A stretch of DNA of 64,000 nt, from the NCBI RefSeq assembly GCF_002160025.1, contig NZ_NFJU01000001.1:124001-188000 (forward strand), written 5' to 3'. The notes beneath the pieces were generated by a model. The model was not told the origin of the DNA. It worked only from the letters and a program-made list of their open reading frames with translations, and ran no database searches. The position numbers and the translations under genes were made by a program. The DNA is from Anaeromassilibacillus sp. An200. Its GTDB lineage: Bacteria; Bacillota; Clostridia; Oscillospirales; Acutalibacteraceae. Positions 8,528-16,428 of this stretch are shown here, piece after piece (the first letter of the stretch is position 1; each line of letters starts with the position of its first letter).

Positions 8528-9124
8528 TTACCGCGGATACAGCCTTTTGAGCTTCGATCGGGCCCGCTGGAGGGCATTGTCCACGGCTTTCTCCGTTGTA
8601 TGCAAGATTTTTGCCATTTCTGTATAGCTGCATCCCTTCAGATACAGAAACAAAGCTTCCTGCTCCATCGGAGAAAGGATCTGTACAATTCTGCGGAGTA
8701 AATCCTCATAGGATTCACTGTCTGCCAAATGTGCCTGCGGATCCGCGTCATCCCCCGCCGGGATATGCAGCAGATCCTCCTCACGGCTGAGAGAAAGATG
8801 GGCTGAAGCCGTACTTCCCCCTCGTTCCGCACGGCGCAGCGCAGTAATCATCTTGTTGCGAATACATACATCCGCATAGGTGCGGAATTCCGCTTTTCCG
8901 TCCGCACGATAAAACCGGGCGGCAGCCAACAAACCCAAAAGACCTTCCTGGGAAAGATCCTCTTCATCCAGCAAGCCGCTGCGGTAACGGGAAGCCTTTC
9001 CCCGAATAAAAGCCATATAGCGCTCTGCAAGCTCCCAGAAGGCCTGAGAATCTCCGTTCTGAACCCGGCTGCAAAGCTCTCCATCTGTAAAGTCAATTTT
9101 ATTTTCGTTTTCTTCCAACTGCAT
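8528..9124 (-). CDS. RNA polymerase sigma factor, SigH-like
   Basis: 198 aa. Region 2 is clear: DEEDLSQEGLLGLLAAARFY (core binding, about residues 53-72) then EFRTYADVCIRNKMITALR (-10 recognition). Region 4 is clear near the end: LSPMEQEALFLYLKGCSYTEMA, then an HTH with TTEKAVDNALQRARSKLKR. Region 1.1 and 3 are absent, as in SigH. In spore formers SigH controls entry into sporulation and competence, but this copy lacks the usual neighbours, so it could be another SigH-group factor. Only a weak ribosome site precedes ATG 9124. Confidence 0.87.
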   Translation of the reverse strand: MQLEENENKIDFTDGELCSRVQNGDSQAFWELAERYMAFIRGKASRYRSGLLDEEDLSQEGLLGLLAAARFYRADGKAEFRTYADVCIRNKMITALRRAERGGSTASAHLSLSREEDLLHIPAGDDADPQAHLADSESYEDLLRRIVQILSPMEQEALFLYLKGCSYTEMAKILHTTEKAVDNALQRARSKLKRLYPR

Positions 9125-9156
9125 GGACTGGTTCTCGCTTTCTATAATCCTGCTTT

Positions 9157-9185
9157 ATCATACAGCATTTTGCTAAAAAAATCAA
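9157..9185 (-). promoter_or_regulatory. Promoter of the sigma factor gene
   Basis: Minus strand -35 TTGATT (9185-9180), 17-base spacer, -10 TATGAT (9162-9157). Confidence 0.5.
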
Positions 9186-9281
9186 CTTGATTTTCTTGTT
9201 TTTTACTCTCAATTCATCACTTCTTGCTGATTTATCCGGTTTAAAAAACTCATTTTTCCCATTTATATTTCTTTTGGATAA

Positions 9282-9310
9282 TTATACCACGGGACCAACA
9301 GCGATATAAT
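9282..9310 (+). promoter_or_regulatory. Promoter of comM
   Basis: Perfect -10 TATAAT at 9305-9310; a weak -35 TTATAC at 9282-9287 with a 17-base spacer. About 30 bases before the comM start. Confidence 0.5.
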
Positions 9311-9341
9311 AAACTGGAATTGAGCGAAATGAGGGATGAAA

Positions 9342-10874
9342 ATGGTATCCAAGGTCCGCAGTATGGGCTTATACGGCATGGATGCGTTTCTGGTTGAAAT
9401 TGAAGCAGATTTATCCACAGGTCTGCCCTCTTTTGACGTTGTGGGGCTTCCGGATGCCTCCGTAAAAGAATCCCGCGATCGAATTCGCGCCTCCTTTAAA
9501 AATACCGGCTTTGATTTTCCAGTGGCCCGCATCACAGTCAATATGGCTCCTGCGGACAAACGCAAGGAAGGTTCTCTCTATGACCTTCCCCTCTTTGTTG
9601 CTCTTTTGATTGCTTCGGGACAGCTCAGTGCGCCGGATCCCGGCTTTGTCTTTCTTGGGGAACTCTCCCTCTCCGGCGAGGTGCGTCCTGTGCGGGGTGT
9701 TCTCCCGATGGTGATCAAAGCGCGGGAAGATGGTTTTCAGGGAGTTTTTGTCCCTGCCGCAAACGCACAGGAAGCCGCTGTAGTAGACGGGATCCGTGTG
9801 TATCCCGTCCGCCATGTAAAGGAGCTTTTTGAGCACCTCACCGGAACCCGGGCGATTGCTCCCGCTCTCCCCTCGAACGATCAGGAAGCTCCCCATTCTC
9901 CCCTGCCCGACTTTTCCGAAGTGCGCGGTCAGGAGGAAGCCAAACGCGCCCTTGAAATTGCAGCAGCAGGCGGCCACAATGTCATGCTGATCGGCAGTCC
10001 GGGAACCGGGAAAAGCATGCTGGCAAAGCGGCTGCCGTCTATTCTGCCTGATATGAGCTTTGAGGAAATGGTAGAAACCACCAAGATCCACTCCATTGCC
10101 GGGATCCTTCCTCCCGGTGCTTCTCTCGTCCGAACCCGCCCGTTTCGCGCGCCGCACCACACAGTTTCCTCCGCGGGTCTCTCCGGCGGCGGCACGATCC
10201 CCCGCCCCGGCGAACTCTCGCTCGCCCACAATGGCGTTTTGTTTCTGGATGAGCTTCCGGAATTCGGGCGCGCCGCCATGGAGGTTCTGCGCCAACCAAT
10301 TGAGGACGGAACCGTTACCATTTCGCGCGTCAACGGGAGTATCACCTACCCCTGCTCCGTTATGCTGGTGGCTGCAATGAACCCTTGTCCCTGCGGCTAC
10401 TTCGGACACCCTACCCGCGCCTGCACCTGCTCTTCAAAGTCAGTCAGCCGCTATCTTTCGCGCGTCAGCGGTCCGCTGCTCGATCGGCTTGATATTCATG
10501 TGGAGGTTCCTCCCGTGGAATTCGACAAGCTTGCCTCAGACGAAAAAGCGGAACCCTCCTCCCACATCAAAAAGCGTGTCAACGAGGCCAGAGAACGCCA
10601 GCGGGAACGCTTTGCCGGAACCGGAATCACCTGCAACGCCAACATTACGCCGGATCTTCTCACGGAACTGTGCCGCCTGACACCGGGAGCCCGGGAGCTG
10701 CTGCGCCGTGCGTTTGATCAGCTTGGCCTTTCCGCACGTGCTTATGACCGCGTGTTAAAGGTAGCCCGTTCCATTGCGGATCTCGACGCAAGCCCCGATA
10801 TTCTTCCGGAGCATGCGGCAGAAGCAGTGCAGTACAGGAGTCTGGATCGAAAATACTGGACCAAAGAGCTATGA
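9342..10874 (+). CDS. comM: YifB/ComM family magnesium-chelatase-like AAA+ ATPase
   Basis: 510 aa. ATG 9342 is chosen over 9336 because GAGGG (9331-9335) has proper spacing only for the second. N-terminal Lon-protease-like fold domain with the family signature (LPSFDVVGLPDASVKESRDR by position ~28-47), then an AAA+ domain with Walker A GSPGTGKS (about 221-228), the conserved RPFRAPHHT segment, Walker B FLDELPEF, and a cysteine-bearing PCPCGYFG stretch. In transformable bacteria ComM is a hexameric branch-migration helicase for DNA integration during transformation. Single gene ending in a bidirectional terminator. Confidence 0.95.
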   Translation: MVSKVRSMGLYGMDAFLVEIEADLSTGLPSFDVVGLPDASVKESRDRIRASFKNTGFDFPVARITVNMAPADKRKEGSLYDLPLFVALLIASGQLSAPDPGFVFLGELSLSGEVRPVRGVLPMVIKAREDGFQGVFVPAANAQEAAVVDGIRVYPVRHVKELFEHLTGTRAIAPALPSNDQEAPHSPLPDFSEVRGQEEAKRALEIAAAGGHNVMLIGSPGTGKSMLAKRLPSILPDMSFEEMVETTKIHSIAGILPPGASLVRTRPFRAPHHTVSSAGLSGGGTIPRPGELSLAHNGVLFLDELPEFGRAAMEVLRQPIEDGTVTISRVNGSITYPCSVMLVAAMNPCPCGYFGHPTRACTCSSKSVSRYLSRVSGPLLDRLDIHVEVPPVEFDKLASDEKAEPSSHIKKRVNEARERQRERFAGTGITCNANITPDLLTELCRLTPGARELLRRAFDQLGLSARAYDRVLKVARSIADLDASPDILPEHAAEAVQYRSLDRKYWTKEL

Positions 10875-10880
10875 CCATAG

Positions 10881-10931
10881 AAAATCGGCGTCCCGCCGGA
10901 TCTCCAAACCGATCGGCAGGACGCCGTTTTC
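10881..10931. terminator. Bidirectional terminator between comM and the XRE gene
   Basis: Hairpin AAAATCGGCGTCC..GCCG / CGGC..GGACGCCGTTTT with a C-A mismatch; T-run on each strand. Confidence 0.8.
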
Positions 10932-10938
10932 TATTGCG

Positions 10939-11265
10939 TTATGATTCACAATGAGAGTGCTCATATTGAGAAAGCCGATGATTCATGTCCCGATACTGAC
11001 GCATAATCTCCTGGACGGATTGGATCTGCTCTTCCGTCAGTCCATCAAACACATCCACACTGATCCCGCTTCGCCCCAGCAATTGATCCACGGATACATG
11101 AAAAAAGTTTGCCATTTTGACGAGAACATCCGCACAAGGATAAGACAAATTGCTCTCGTAGTGGCTGATAGTGGCGCGGTTCATGTCCAGCAATGAGGCA
11201 AATTCCTGCTGTGTGAGCCCCTTATCTTCCCGGAGCTGGCGCAGCTTTACTCCAAAACGTTCCAT
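10939..11265 (-). CDS. XRE-family helix-turn-helix regulator (108 aa)
   Basis: A Cro/C1-type HTH occupies residues ~5-60 (VKLRQLREDKGLTQQEFASL, then MNRATISHYESN) and ends in the usual LLGRSG. The C-terminal 40 residues (TEEQIQSVQEIMRQYRDMNHRLSQ) look like an amphipathic helix, probably for dimerisation. GAGGGAG lies just before ATG 11265. A perfect -10 (TATAAT on the minus strand, 11326-11321) lies about 55 bases upstream. Small cytosolic repressor; target unknown. It stands alone and is not next to phage or toxin genes. Confidence 0.88.
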   Translation of the reverse strand: MERFGVKLRQLREDKGLTQQEFASLLDMNRATISHYESNLSYPCADVLVKMANFFHVSVDQLLGRSGISVDVFDGLTEEQIQSVQEIMRQYRDMNHRLSQYEHSHCES

Positions 11266-11432
11266 TCTCCCTCACATCCAACTTTTCTGATATCTTTGAA
11301 AAACTGTTTTGTGCTGTATCATTATAGCGAGGATAAAGAGAAAAAGAAATAACATAGGTTAATTTTCGGTCGCTTTCATGAAATTTTAACCATCTTTTTT
11401 GCCATATTTTCCCGTTTTCCTGCAAATTTTGC

Positions 11433-11472
11433 AAAAAACTGCCGGGCATGTCCAGTTTGACATGCCCGGCAG
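11433..11472 (-). terminator. Terminator of the SH3/lysozyme gene
   Basis: Perfect 14-bp hairpin CTGCCGGGCATGTC / GACATGCCCGGCAG with a 6-base loop, followed on the minus strand by TTTTTT. Confidence 0.92.
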
Positions 11473-11481
11473 CCAGGGAAC

Positions 11482-14286
11482 TCAGTTATATCCTGCAAAA
11501 GCCGATGGATAGGTATAGCCATATTTGTTATATCTTACTGCCGAATAATCGTTATAATTGTATACATTGGCTTCTCCCAGCCGGCGGTAGAACAAGCCTG
11601 CATACGGCTTTCCTCCCGCCATATTCCAGCGGATCAGATCTGTGCCAAACGCATATGCGTTGGTATAGCTGAGATCGTGCACCAGCCCCGACTGATCCTG
11701 GAAAGTGATATAGCCGGAGTTCACCCAGCCTTCCTGTCCCGAGGAAGTCCGCACCCGATACCAGCCATCCTGTATATTGGTAAAATTACTCTCCAATACG
11801 GTGACAGCAGTATTCAGAGAGAGCTCCGACACAACGGAGGATGTTCTGCTGGCCGACTGATACAAACTTGTTTTTTTGCTGACCGTTGCTGCCAGCCCCT
11901 GCGAGGGAATAGCAGGCGGAACCACAGCATTGAGCATAATAGTTCTTACATCCATGGTGGAAGTACTGTTCCAATAACCCGCACCCACATTGTAGCCAAA
12001 GCTGATCAGGCAATCCGCTTGATTCTGATTCATCAGCAGCTTGTTGTTTTGGATGAACTTGTTGACCTCCGAGGTATAAGAACCTTCGTTGATCCGGTTT
12101 ACCAAGAGCGACCAGGCTTCCGTCTTGGAAATATGATTATAGAAGGTGGAACCTGCACCAAAAGTATAGCCGTATCCAATTGTCGGGACTCCGGTGGTGG
12201 TCAGCGTGTCGGCATACACCGTAGAAGCATAGCCTTCCCAGTTCGCAATCATCTGAATCATTTCATCGCTGGCACGCCGTTCCTCCGAAGTGGACTGCCG
12301 TCTGTCTGCGGTGGAAGAAATGAAGGCGCTTGTCTCAAAGGTTACAGAACCCCAGGAACCATTGCGGGAAGCAACTGCCTTGACCGGAATTTTTCCCGTT
12401 CCCTGAAACACCGCGTTAGCCGTCCATTTTTTCGTTGTATAGGTTTTACCGGAAACTGTCACTGTCTCTGTTGTGGAGGATGTGGCTTCCACTGTCCGTG
12501 TGGATCCATTCGCTTCTGTGATATAGAAGCGTACTGCATCGCAGTCTGCGTCTGTAACGGCAATCAGGCTGACGCTCTGACCGACTGCGGCAATATTCGG
12601 AGAAGTATATGCCGTGCGGATCCCCTGCGACTGTGTAACCGTCACGGTACAGGAGGCGGAGGAAGAACCATAGGAAGCGGTGATTACCGCTGTACCGGGG
12701 CTGAGAGCCTCCACAAAGCCGTTTTCCACCGTCGCAACTGTGGTGTTGCTGCTGCTCCAGGAAACAGACGAGACGCCGGATGCCTTCAAATAGAATGTTT
12801 TTCCCTGCGCTACTGTTCCCGTGGTATTGGAAAGCGTGATGTTCCCGCTGGGAAGTGTGGTTTCCGGATCGTCGGAATAACGAAGCGTCAGATATTCGGC
12901 GCTCATATAGCCAGTCAAACCATTGGTTGTCTTGACCTGAACCCATTCCGGATCCGAAGCGTCCAGAACGGAAACCTGTGTTCCCTTCGGCAAGGTGGCA
13001 AGAATGGCGCTGGAGGTACTTTTCTGGGCACGCAGCCGGAGTGCATCCGCGTTAACCACAGCCCCCACAATGGTATGATCGGAATCCGAACCACCGGAAC
13101 CCGAAGAGGAGCTGGATGAGCTCTCTGAACTGGACGAGCTTCCGGATGATCCACCGGAACCGGAGGAACCTCCGCCTGTTGTTACAATTCGCAGATATTC
13201 CTTGCTGCACCAGCCTTCCTTGCCGGAAGCGGTCCGCACCTTGGCCCAGCCGGGATCGGAATTGTCCGTCACAGTAAGCTCTGTCCCGTTTGCCAGGATG
13301 AGTATCATATCATAATTGGTACCAGGGCCGGTACGCAGTTTCAAATTGGCCGTTGTGGTCGCTGTGGTCTTTTCGGTTCCGGAAGGATCCGAGGGATCGG
13401 GCTTTGGTTCCAGCGGGGTTCCCGAGGATGCAGAGGATGACACCGGAGCCGAAGAAGCGGGGGCAGACGACGCAGGCGCGGACGATGCAGGAGCCGAAGA
13501 TGTGGAGCCGGAAGATCCCGCCTCTGTGGTAATGGTGAGGAATTCCTTGCTGCACCACCCAGTTTTTCCATCCGGCGTCTGCACTTGGGCCCAGCCGGCA
13601 TTGGAATTATCGACAACCGTTAGCTTGGTTCCCTGCGGCATTGTCACCAAAGCTGTATAACTTACCGCCGGCCCTGTCCGAAGTTTCAGATTGGCCGTTG
13701 TCACCGCCACTGTAATCGTTGAGGAGCTGCCGGAACCAGAACCGGAGCCGGTCGAATCAGACGCAGCATTGACGGACAGATATTCCGTTGAACAGTACCC
13801 TTCCAGCCCGGAAGCAGTGCGGACCTTCACCCATCCATTCGACGGATTTTCCAGCACGCTTACAATCGCTCCCTGCGGCATGGTTGTCAGAATGGTAGCA
13901 CTTGTGCCTGCCGCCTGACGCAGATTCAAATAGGCGGTGGTAACCGCTGTGGAACCGGGAGTCATGGAAACGGAACCGGATGAGGTGCTGCCTGCCATGG
14001 ACAAATATTCCCTGCTGCACCAGCCTTCCAGTCCGGAGGAAGTGCGAACCTTGACCCACTCCGCGTTGGAATTATCCAGGACGGTAAGCTGCGTTCCTGT
14101 GGAGAGCGTCGTCAAAACGCGGCCGCTCATGCTCGCGCTGTCACGAAGGTTCAGATATACAGTCGTTGTAGCGGTGGACGCCGCTGAAACAGACTGGCTT
14201 AAAGGTGCGGGAAAGGAAAAAAAGAGCGACGCCGCGCACAATACAGCCGCTGCTGTACGCCTTTTCTGATGTTTTTTCCAATTCAA
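11482..14286 (-). CDS. Secreted multi-SH3 lysozyme (GH24) with interrupted catalytic domain
   Basis: 934 aa. TTG 14286 is preferred: AGGAG lies 10 bases before it and it gives a clean signal peptide (MNWKKHQKRR, hydrophobic stretch, VSAAS); a TTG seven codons upstream has no ribosome site. Order: five bacterial SH3 domains with Ser/Pro/Gly linkers (~35-470), a Big_2-type Ig domain (~490-560), a second beta domain, then a T4-type lysozyme with the Glu in NWEGYAS, Asp in VYAD and TIGYGYT. After the FGYNVGAGYWNST helix a sixth SH3 domain is inserted, and only then does the lysozyme end (RWNMAGGKPYAGLFYRR) follow. Likely a peptidoglycan hydrolase acting at the cell wall. Confidence 0.88.
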   Translation of the reverse strand: MNWKKHQKRRTAAAVLCAASLFFSFPAPLSQSVSAASTATTTVYLNLRDSASMSGRVLTTLSTGTQLTVLDNSNAEWVKVRTSSGLEGWCSREYLSMAGSTSSGSVSMTPGSTAVTTAYLNLRQAAGTSATILTTMPQGAIVSVLENPSNGWVKVRTASGLEGYCSTEYLSVNAASDSTGSGSGSGSSSTITVAVTTANLKLRTGPAVSYTALVTMPQGTKLTVVDNSNAGWAQVQTPDGKTGWCSKEFLTITTEAGSSGSTSSAPASSAPASSAPASSAPVSSSASSGTPLEPKPDPSDPSGTEKTTATTTANLKLRTGPGTNYDMILILANGTELTVTDNSDPGWAKVRTASGKEGWCSKEYLRIVTTGGGSSGSGGSSGSSSSSESSSSSSSGSGGSDSDHTIVGAVVNADALRLRAQKSTSSAILATLPKGTQVSVLDASDPEWVQVKTTNGLTGYMSAEYLTLRYSDDPETTLPSGNITLSNTTGTVAQGKTFYLKASGVSSVSWSSSNTTVATVENGFVEALSPGTAVITASYGSSSASCTVTVTQSQGIRTAYTSPNIAAVGQSVSLIAVTDADCDAVRFYITEANGSTRTVEATSSTTETVTVSGKTYTTKKWTANAVFQGTGKIPVKAVASRNGSWGSVTFETSAFISSTADRRQSTSEERRASDEMIQMIANWEGYASTVYADTLTTTGVPTIGYGYTFGAGSTFYNHISKTEAWSLLVNRINEGSYTSEVNKFIQNNKLLMNQNQADCLISFGYNVGAGYWNSTSTMDVRTIMLNAVVPPAIPSQGLAATVSKKTSLYQSASRTSSVVSELSLNTAVTVLESNFTNIQDGWYRVRTSSGQEGWVNSGYITFQDQSGLVHDLSYTNAYAFGTDLIRWNMAGGKPYAGLFYRRLGEANVYNYNDYSAVRYNKYGYTYPSAFAGYN

Positions 14287-14357
14287 CTGTCTTTCAACTC
14301 CTGTCAAACAAAACCGCTCCTGCGGAAAACAAACCTATTTCGACACTTTATCTATTT

Positions 14358-14386
14358 ATTATATCGGAAACACTATTCTCTTTCAA
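14358..14386 (-). promoter_or_regulatory. Sigma-A promoter of the lysozyme gene
   Basis: Minus strand -35 TTGAAA (14386-14381), 17-base spacer, -10 TATAAT (14363-14358). It lies about 70 bases before the TTG start and just beyond the blaR1-like terminator. Confidence 0.75.
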
Positions 14387-14426
14387 GAGTTTCCTCCCGT
14401 TTCCACCCGGCAAAGAACGCAAAAAG

Positions 14427-14451
14427 GCGGCGGCCATAGGAAGGCCGCCGC
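14427..14451 (-). terminator. Terminator of the blaI-blaR1-like operon
   Basis: 9-bp GC hairpin GCGGCGGCC / GGCCGCCGC with a 7-base loop, followed on the minus strand by CCTTTTTG. It lies 138 bases past the annotated stop of the sensor gene, leaving room for the lost C-terminal codons discussed under that gene. Confidence 0.75.
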
Positions 14452-14589
14452 AAGAGTCGTCTCAAGCGTCGCATTTTCTGTAAAAGGTTCTTCTCCCTGC
14501 CACATATCAAACCATTTCCACGCGCCGGTGGCGGATACTTTCTCAGCTTGCTCCGGCAGAGGAGCATTACCTTCACCATACGGTGCGTC

Positions 14590-15837
14590 CTAGGAAGAAA
14601 GCCAGCCGTAACCAGCAGAAAAAGTATCTCCATCAATATACAGATAGGTGTTCCCCATGTTGCTGACCGTGTGTTCCACACCATCCGATGTTGTAATATG
14701 GAACTGTATGGAGCCTCCCGCCAGATTTTCAGGCTCCGCCACATACCGTCCATGGCTTCCGTTAATCAGGGCCGCTATCCCGGCAAATTCATTTTCATCA
14801 AATACCCGATATTGTTTGTCCGTGGCCTGCGGCATAACAACCAATTCGGCAGATACGATATCGTCGCCGGAAAGATTTTGCGCCCATTCCATGGTGGGGC
14901 GGATCTGCGGCGTGGTGAGAAAGCAAACAGCGGTAAGAGCCACAGCCACGACAGCCAAAGCTGTCACCCACAGTAAGGGCTTGCGATACCGCAGCACAGC
15001 CTTGACACGTTTTCGGACACTGAATTCCCCAAACGCTACCGGACAAACCGGATTTCCACGGTGTACCGCACTGCAGGAGAGCAGCGCCTGCGAGTATCCG
15101 GCGCGTCCTTCCCGATCAAGCCCTCGGATCACCCGCTCGTCGCAGGCCAGCTCCATATCACGGCACAGCAGAAAATAAGCCAGCCAGATCAGCGGATGGA
15201 ACCAGTAGACAGACAGCAAAAGAAATGCGGCCATCTTGATCCAGGGATCCCCCCGCTGGATGTGGGATTTCTCATGCGCAATGACAAACGGCCTGTCCCT
15301 CTCTGAAAGAGAAAACGGCAGAATAATGCGGGGATGCAGAAACCCAAAAACAAAGGGGGAACGCACCTGCTCGCTCTGATATACACAATCCTGCAAGCGC
15401 ACCGCTGTACGCAGGCGGCGGCTGAGCTTTCCCCAGCTGACTCCCAGATACAACAGCATTCCCGCCAGTTCAGCCACCCATAGCCAGGAAAGGACAGCCG
15501 CCAGTACCTGCATGGGATTGACGCTCGCACCCACCGTAGGCGTCAGCGTTTCTTCGAGCATCGGATTGATTGTTTGATTCACGATCGGAAGACCGGTTCG
15601 AATTTGAGGAACATCCATATATAAAACAGAGGGGCTGATCGTTTCCGCACTCGGAATCAGACTCCAGGCGCTTTCTACGGAGAAGGGAAGCACCAGGCGC
15701 AATCCCACCATCCCCCAAAGCAACAGGAAAATCCACCGCGGAACCCGTCGAAGGAGAAATCGCAGCACCACAATAGCCAGCACCAGCCACCCCGCCTGGA
15801 TGCTCAGATTGACCGCAGCAAAAAACAGCTCCGTCAT
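14590..15837 (-). CDS. BlaR1/MecR1-type M56 metallopeptidase sensor, probably truncated by an amber codon
   Basis: 415 aa. Four membrane helices and a zinc peptidase site AHEKSHIQRGDP (HExxH, about residue 188), the M56 family pattern, with a distal Glu in LACDERV. A fourth helix (WVTALAVVAVALTAVCFL) leads to an extracytoplasmic C-terminal domain rather than a penicillin-binding sensor. It overlaps the BlaI-type repressor gene by 4 bases (ATGA). On sensing a signal such proteins cleave the repressor. The TAG stop follows GYGWLSS; the same frame continues for over 60 protein-like codons (DAPYGEGNAPLPE...), so a Trp-to-amber change is likely. Confidence 0.88.
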   Translation of the reverse strand: MTELFFAAVNLSIQAGWLVLAIVVLRFLLRRVPRWIFLLLWGMVGLRLVLPFSVESAWSLIPSAETISPSVLYMDVPQIRTGLPIVNQTINPMLEETLTPTVGASVNPMQVLAAVLSWLWVAELAGMLLYLGVSWGKLSRRLRTAVRLQDCVYQSEQVRSPFVFGFLHPRIILPFSLSERDRPFVIAHEKSHIQRGDPWIKMAAFLLLSVYWFHPLIWLAYFLLCRDMELACDERVIRGLDREGRAGYSQALLSCSAVHRGNPVCPVAFGEFSVRKRVKAVLRYRKPLLWVTALAVVAVALTAVCFLTTPQIRPTMEWAQNLSGDDIVSAELVVMPQATDKQYRVFDENEFAGIAALINGSHGRYVAEPENLAGGSIQFHITTSDGVEHTVSNMGNTYLYIDGDTFSAGYGWLSS

Positions 15838-16214
15838 GGTTCCTCCCCTCCCCGATACCGATCAATCATCTCCTGTACCTCGTCGATCTCTTTTTCGGAA
15901 AGACGGCGGCGCTTCGTAAACGCTGCCAAAAAAGCCGGGATAGACCCCTCAAACCTCTTTTCCACCATCTCGTCAATCTCCGCTGCCTGCACTTCCTCTT
16001 TCGTGATCAAAGAACTTACGATGGAGTTTTCATTTTTCAGTATGCCCCTCTCAGAGAGTCGTTTGATCACCGTGTAGGTGGTGGTTGGTTTCCAACCCAG
16101 CCGCTCACGGCAGAGAGCCACCAGCTCACTGCTTCGGATGGGCTCCTTCTCCCACAGAATCAAGCAGAAACGATACTCACTTTCAAAAATCTTCGGGATC
16201 TCCATTTGCGTCAT
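15834..16214 (-). CDS. BlaI/MecI-family transcriptional repressor
   Basis: 126 aa with the family's winged helix: SELVALCRERLGWKPTTTYT (about residues 29-48), then IKRLSERGILK, and a C-terminal dimerisation helix pair (EIDEVQEMIDRY). It lacks any metal-binding Cys motif seen in CopY, so a cell-wall or beta-lactam type signal is more likely than copper. First gene of a two-gene operon with the M56 sensor, overlapping it by 4 bases. Autoregulation is strongly suggested by the palindromic operator inside the promoter at 16309-16340. Confidence 0.92.
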   Translation of the reverse strand: MTQMEIPKIFESEYRFCLILWEKEPIRSSELVALCRERLGWKPTTTYTVIKRLSERGILKNENSIVSSLITKEEVQAAEIDEMVEKRFEGSIPAFLAAFTKRRRLSEKEIDEVQEMIDRYRGGEEP

Positions 16215-16296
16215 TCTCCTTTCACGCGGGCATCCAGGTTTTGAAACCTTTGTTTTCTTCCCGGAGATCGCTTGATGTTTCCTTCGCTCTACTATA

Positions 16297-16363
16297 TTAG
16301 AGTTCTCTTTTACTCTAACAAATTAGAGTAAATTTGTCAAGCTGTACACTTCATTACTCTAAA
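16297..16363 (-). promoter_or_regulatory. BlaI-type operator array and promoter
   Basis: Four copies of the half-site TTAGAGT(A): 16297-16303, an inverted pair TTTACTCTAA / TTAGAGTAAA at 16309-16318 and 16323-16332 separated by CAAA, and one more inverted copy at 16354-16363. On the minus strand -35 TTGACA (16340-16335), a 17-base spacer and -10 TAGAGT (16317-16312) embed the central palindrome, so bound repressor would block polymerase directly. Confidence 0.85.
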
Positions 16364-16370
16364 CCAAAAA

Positions 16371-16398
16371 GGCAGGAAATCTGTTCAGATTTCCTGCC
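16371..16398 (-). terminator. Terminator of the deacetylase gene
   Basis: Hairpin GGCAGGAAATCTG / CAGATTTCCTGCC, followed on the minus strand by TTTTT. Confidence 0.88.
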
Positions 16399-16428
16399 TT
16401 CTGCTAAAACAGCTTACAAAGCTTCCCA

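Noticed and set aside
13000-14200. DNA tandem repeats in the SH3 region
   Set aside because: The repeats are at protein level (five similar SH3 domains) with diverged codons; they are not a DNA repeat array.
14373-14753. Minus-strand frame overlapping the end of the BlaR1-like gene in another frame
   Set aside because: Arg/Leu/Pro-rich shadow; the continuation of the sensor's own frame past TAG is the more protein-like one.
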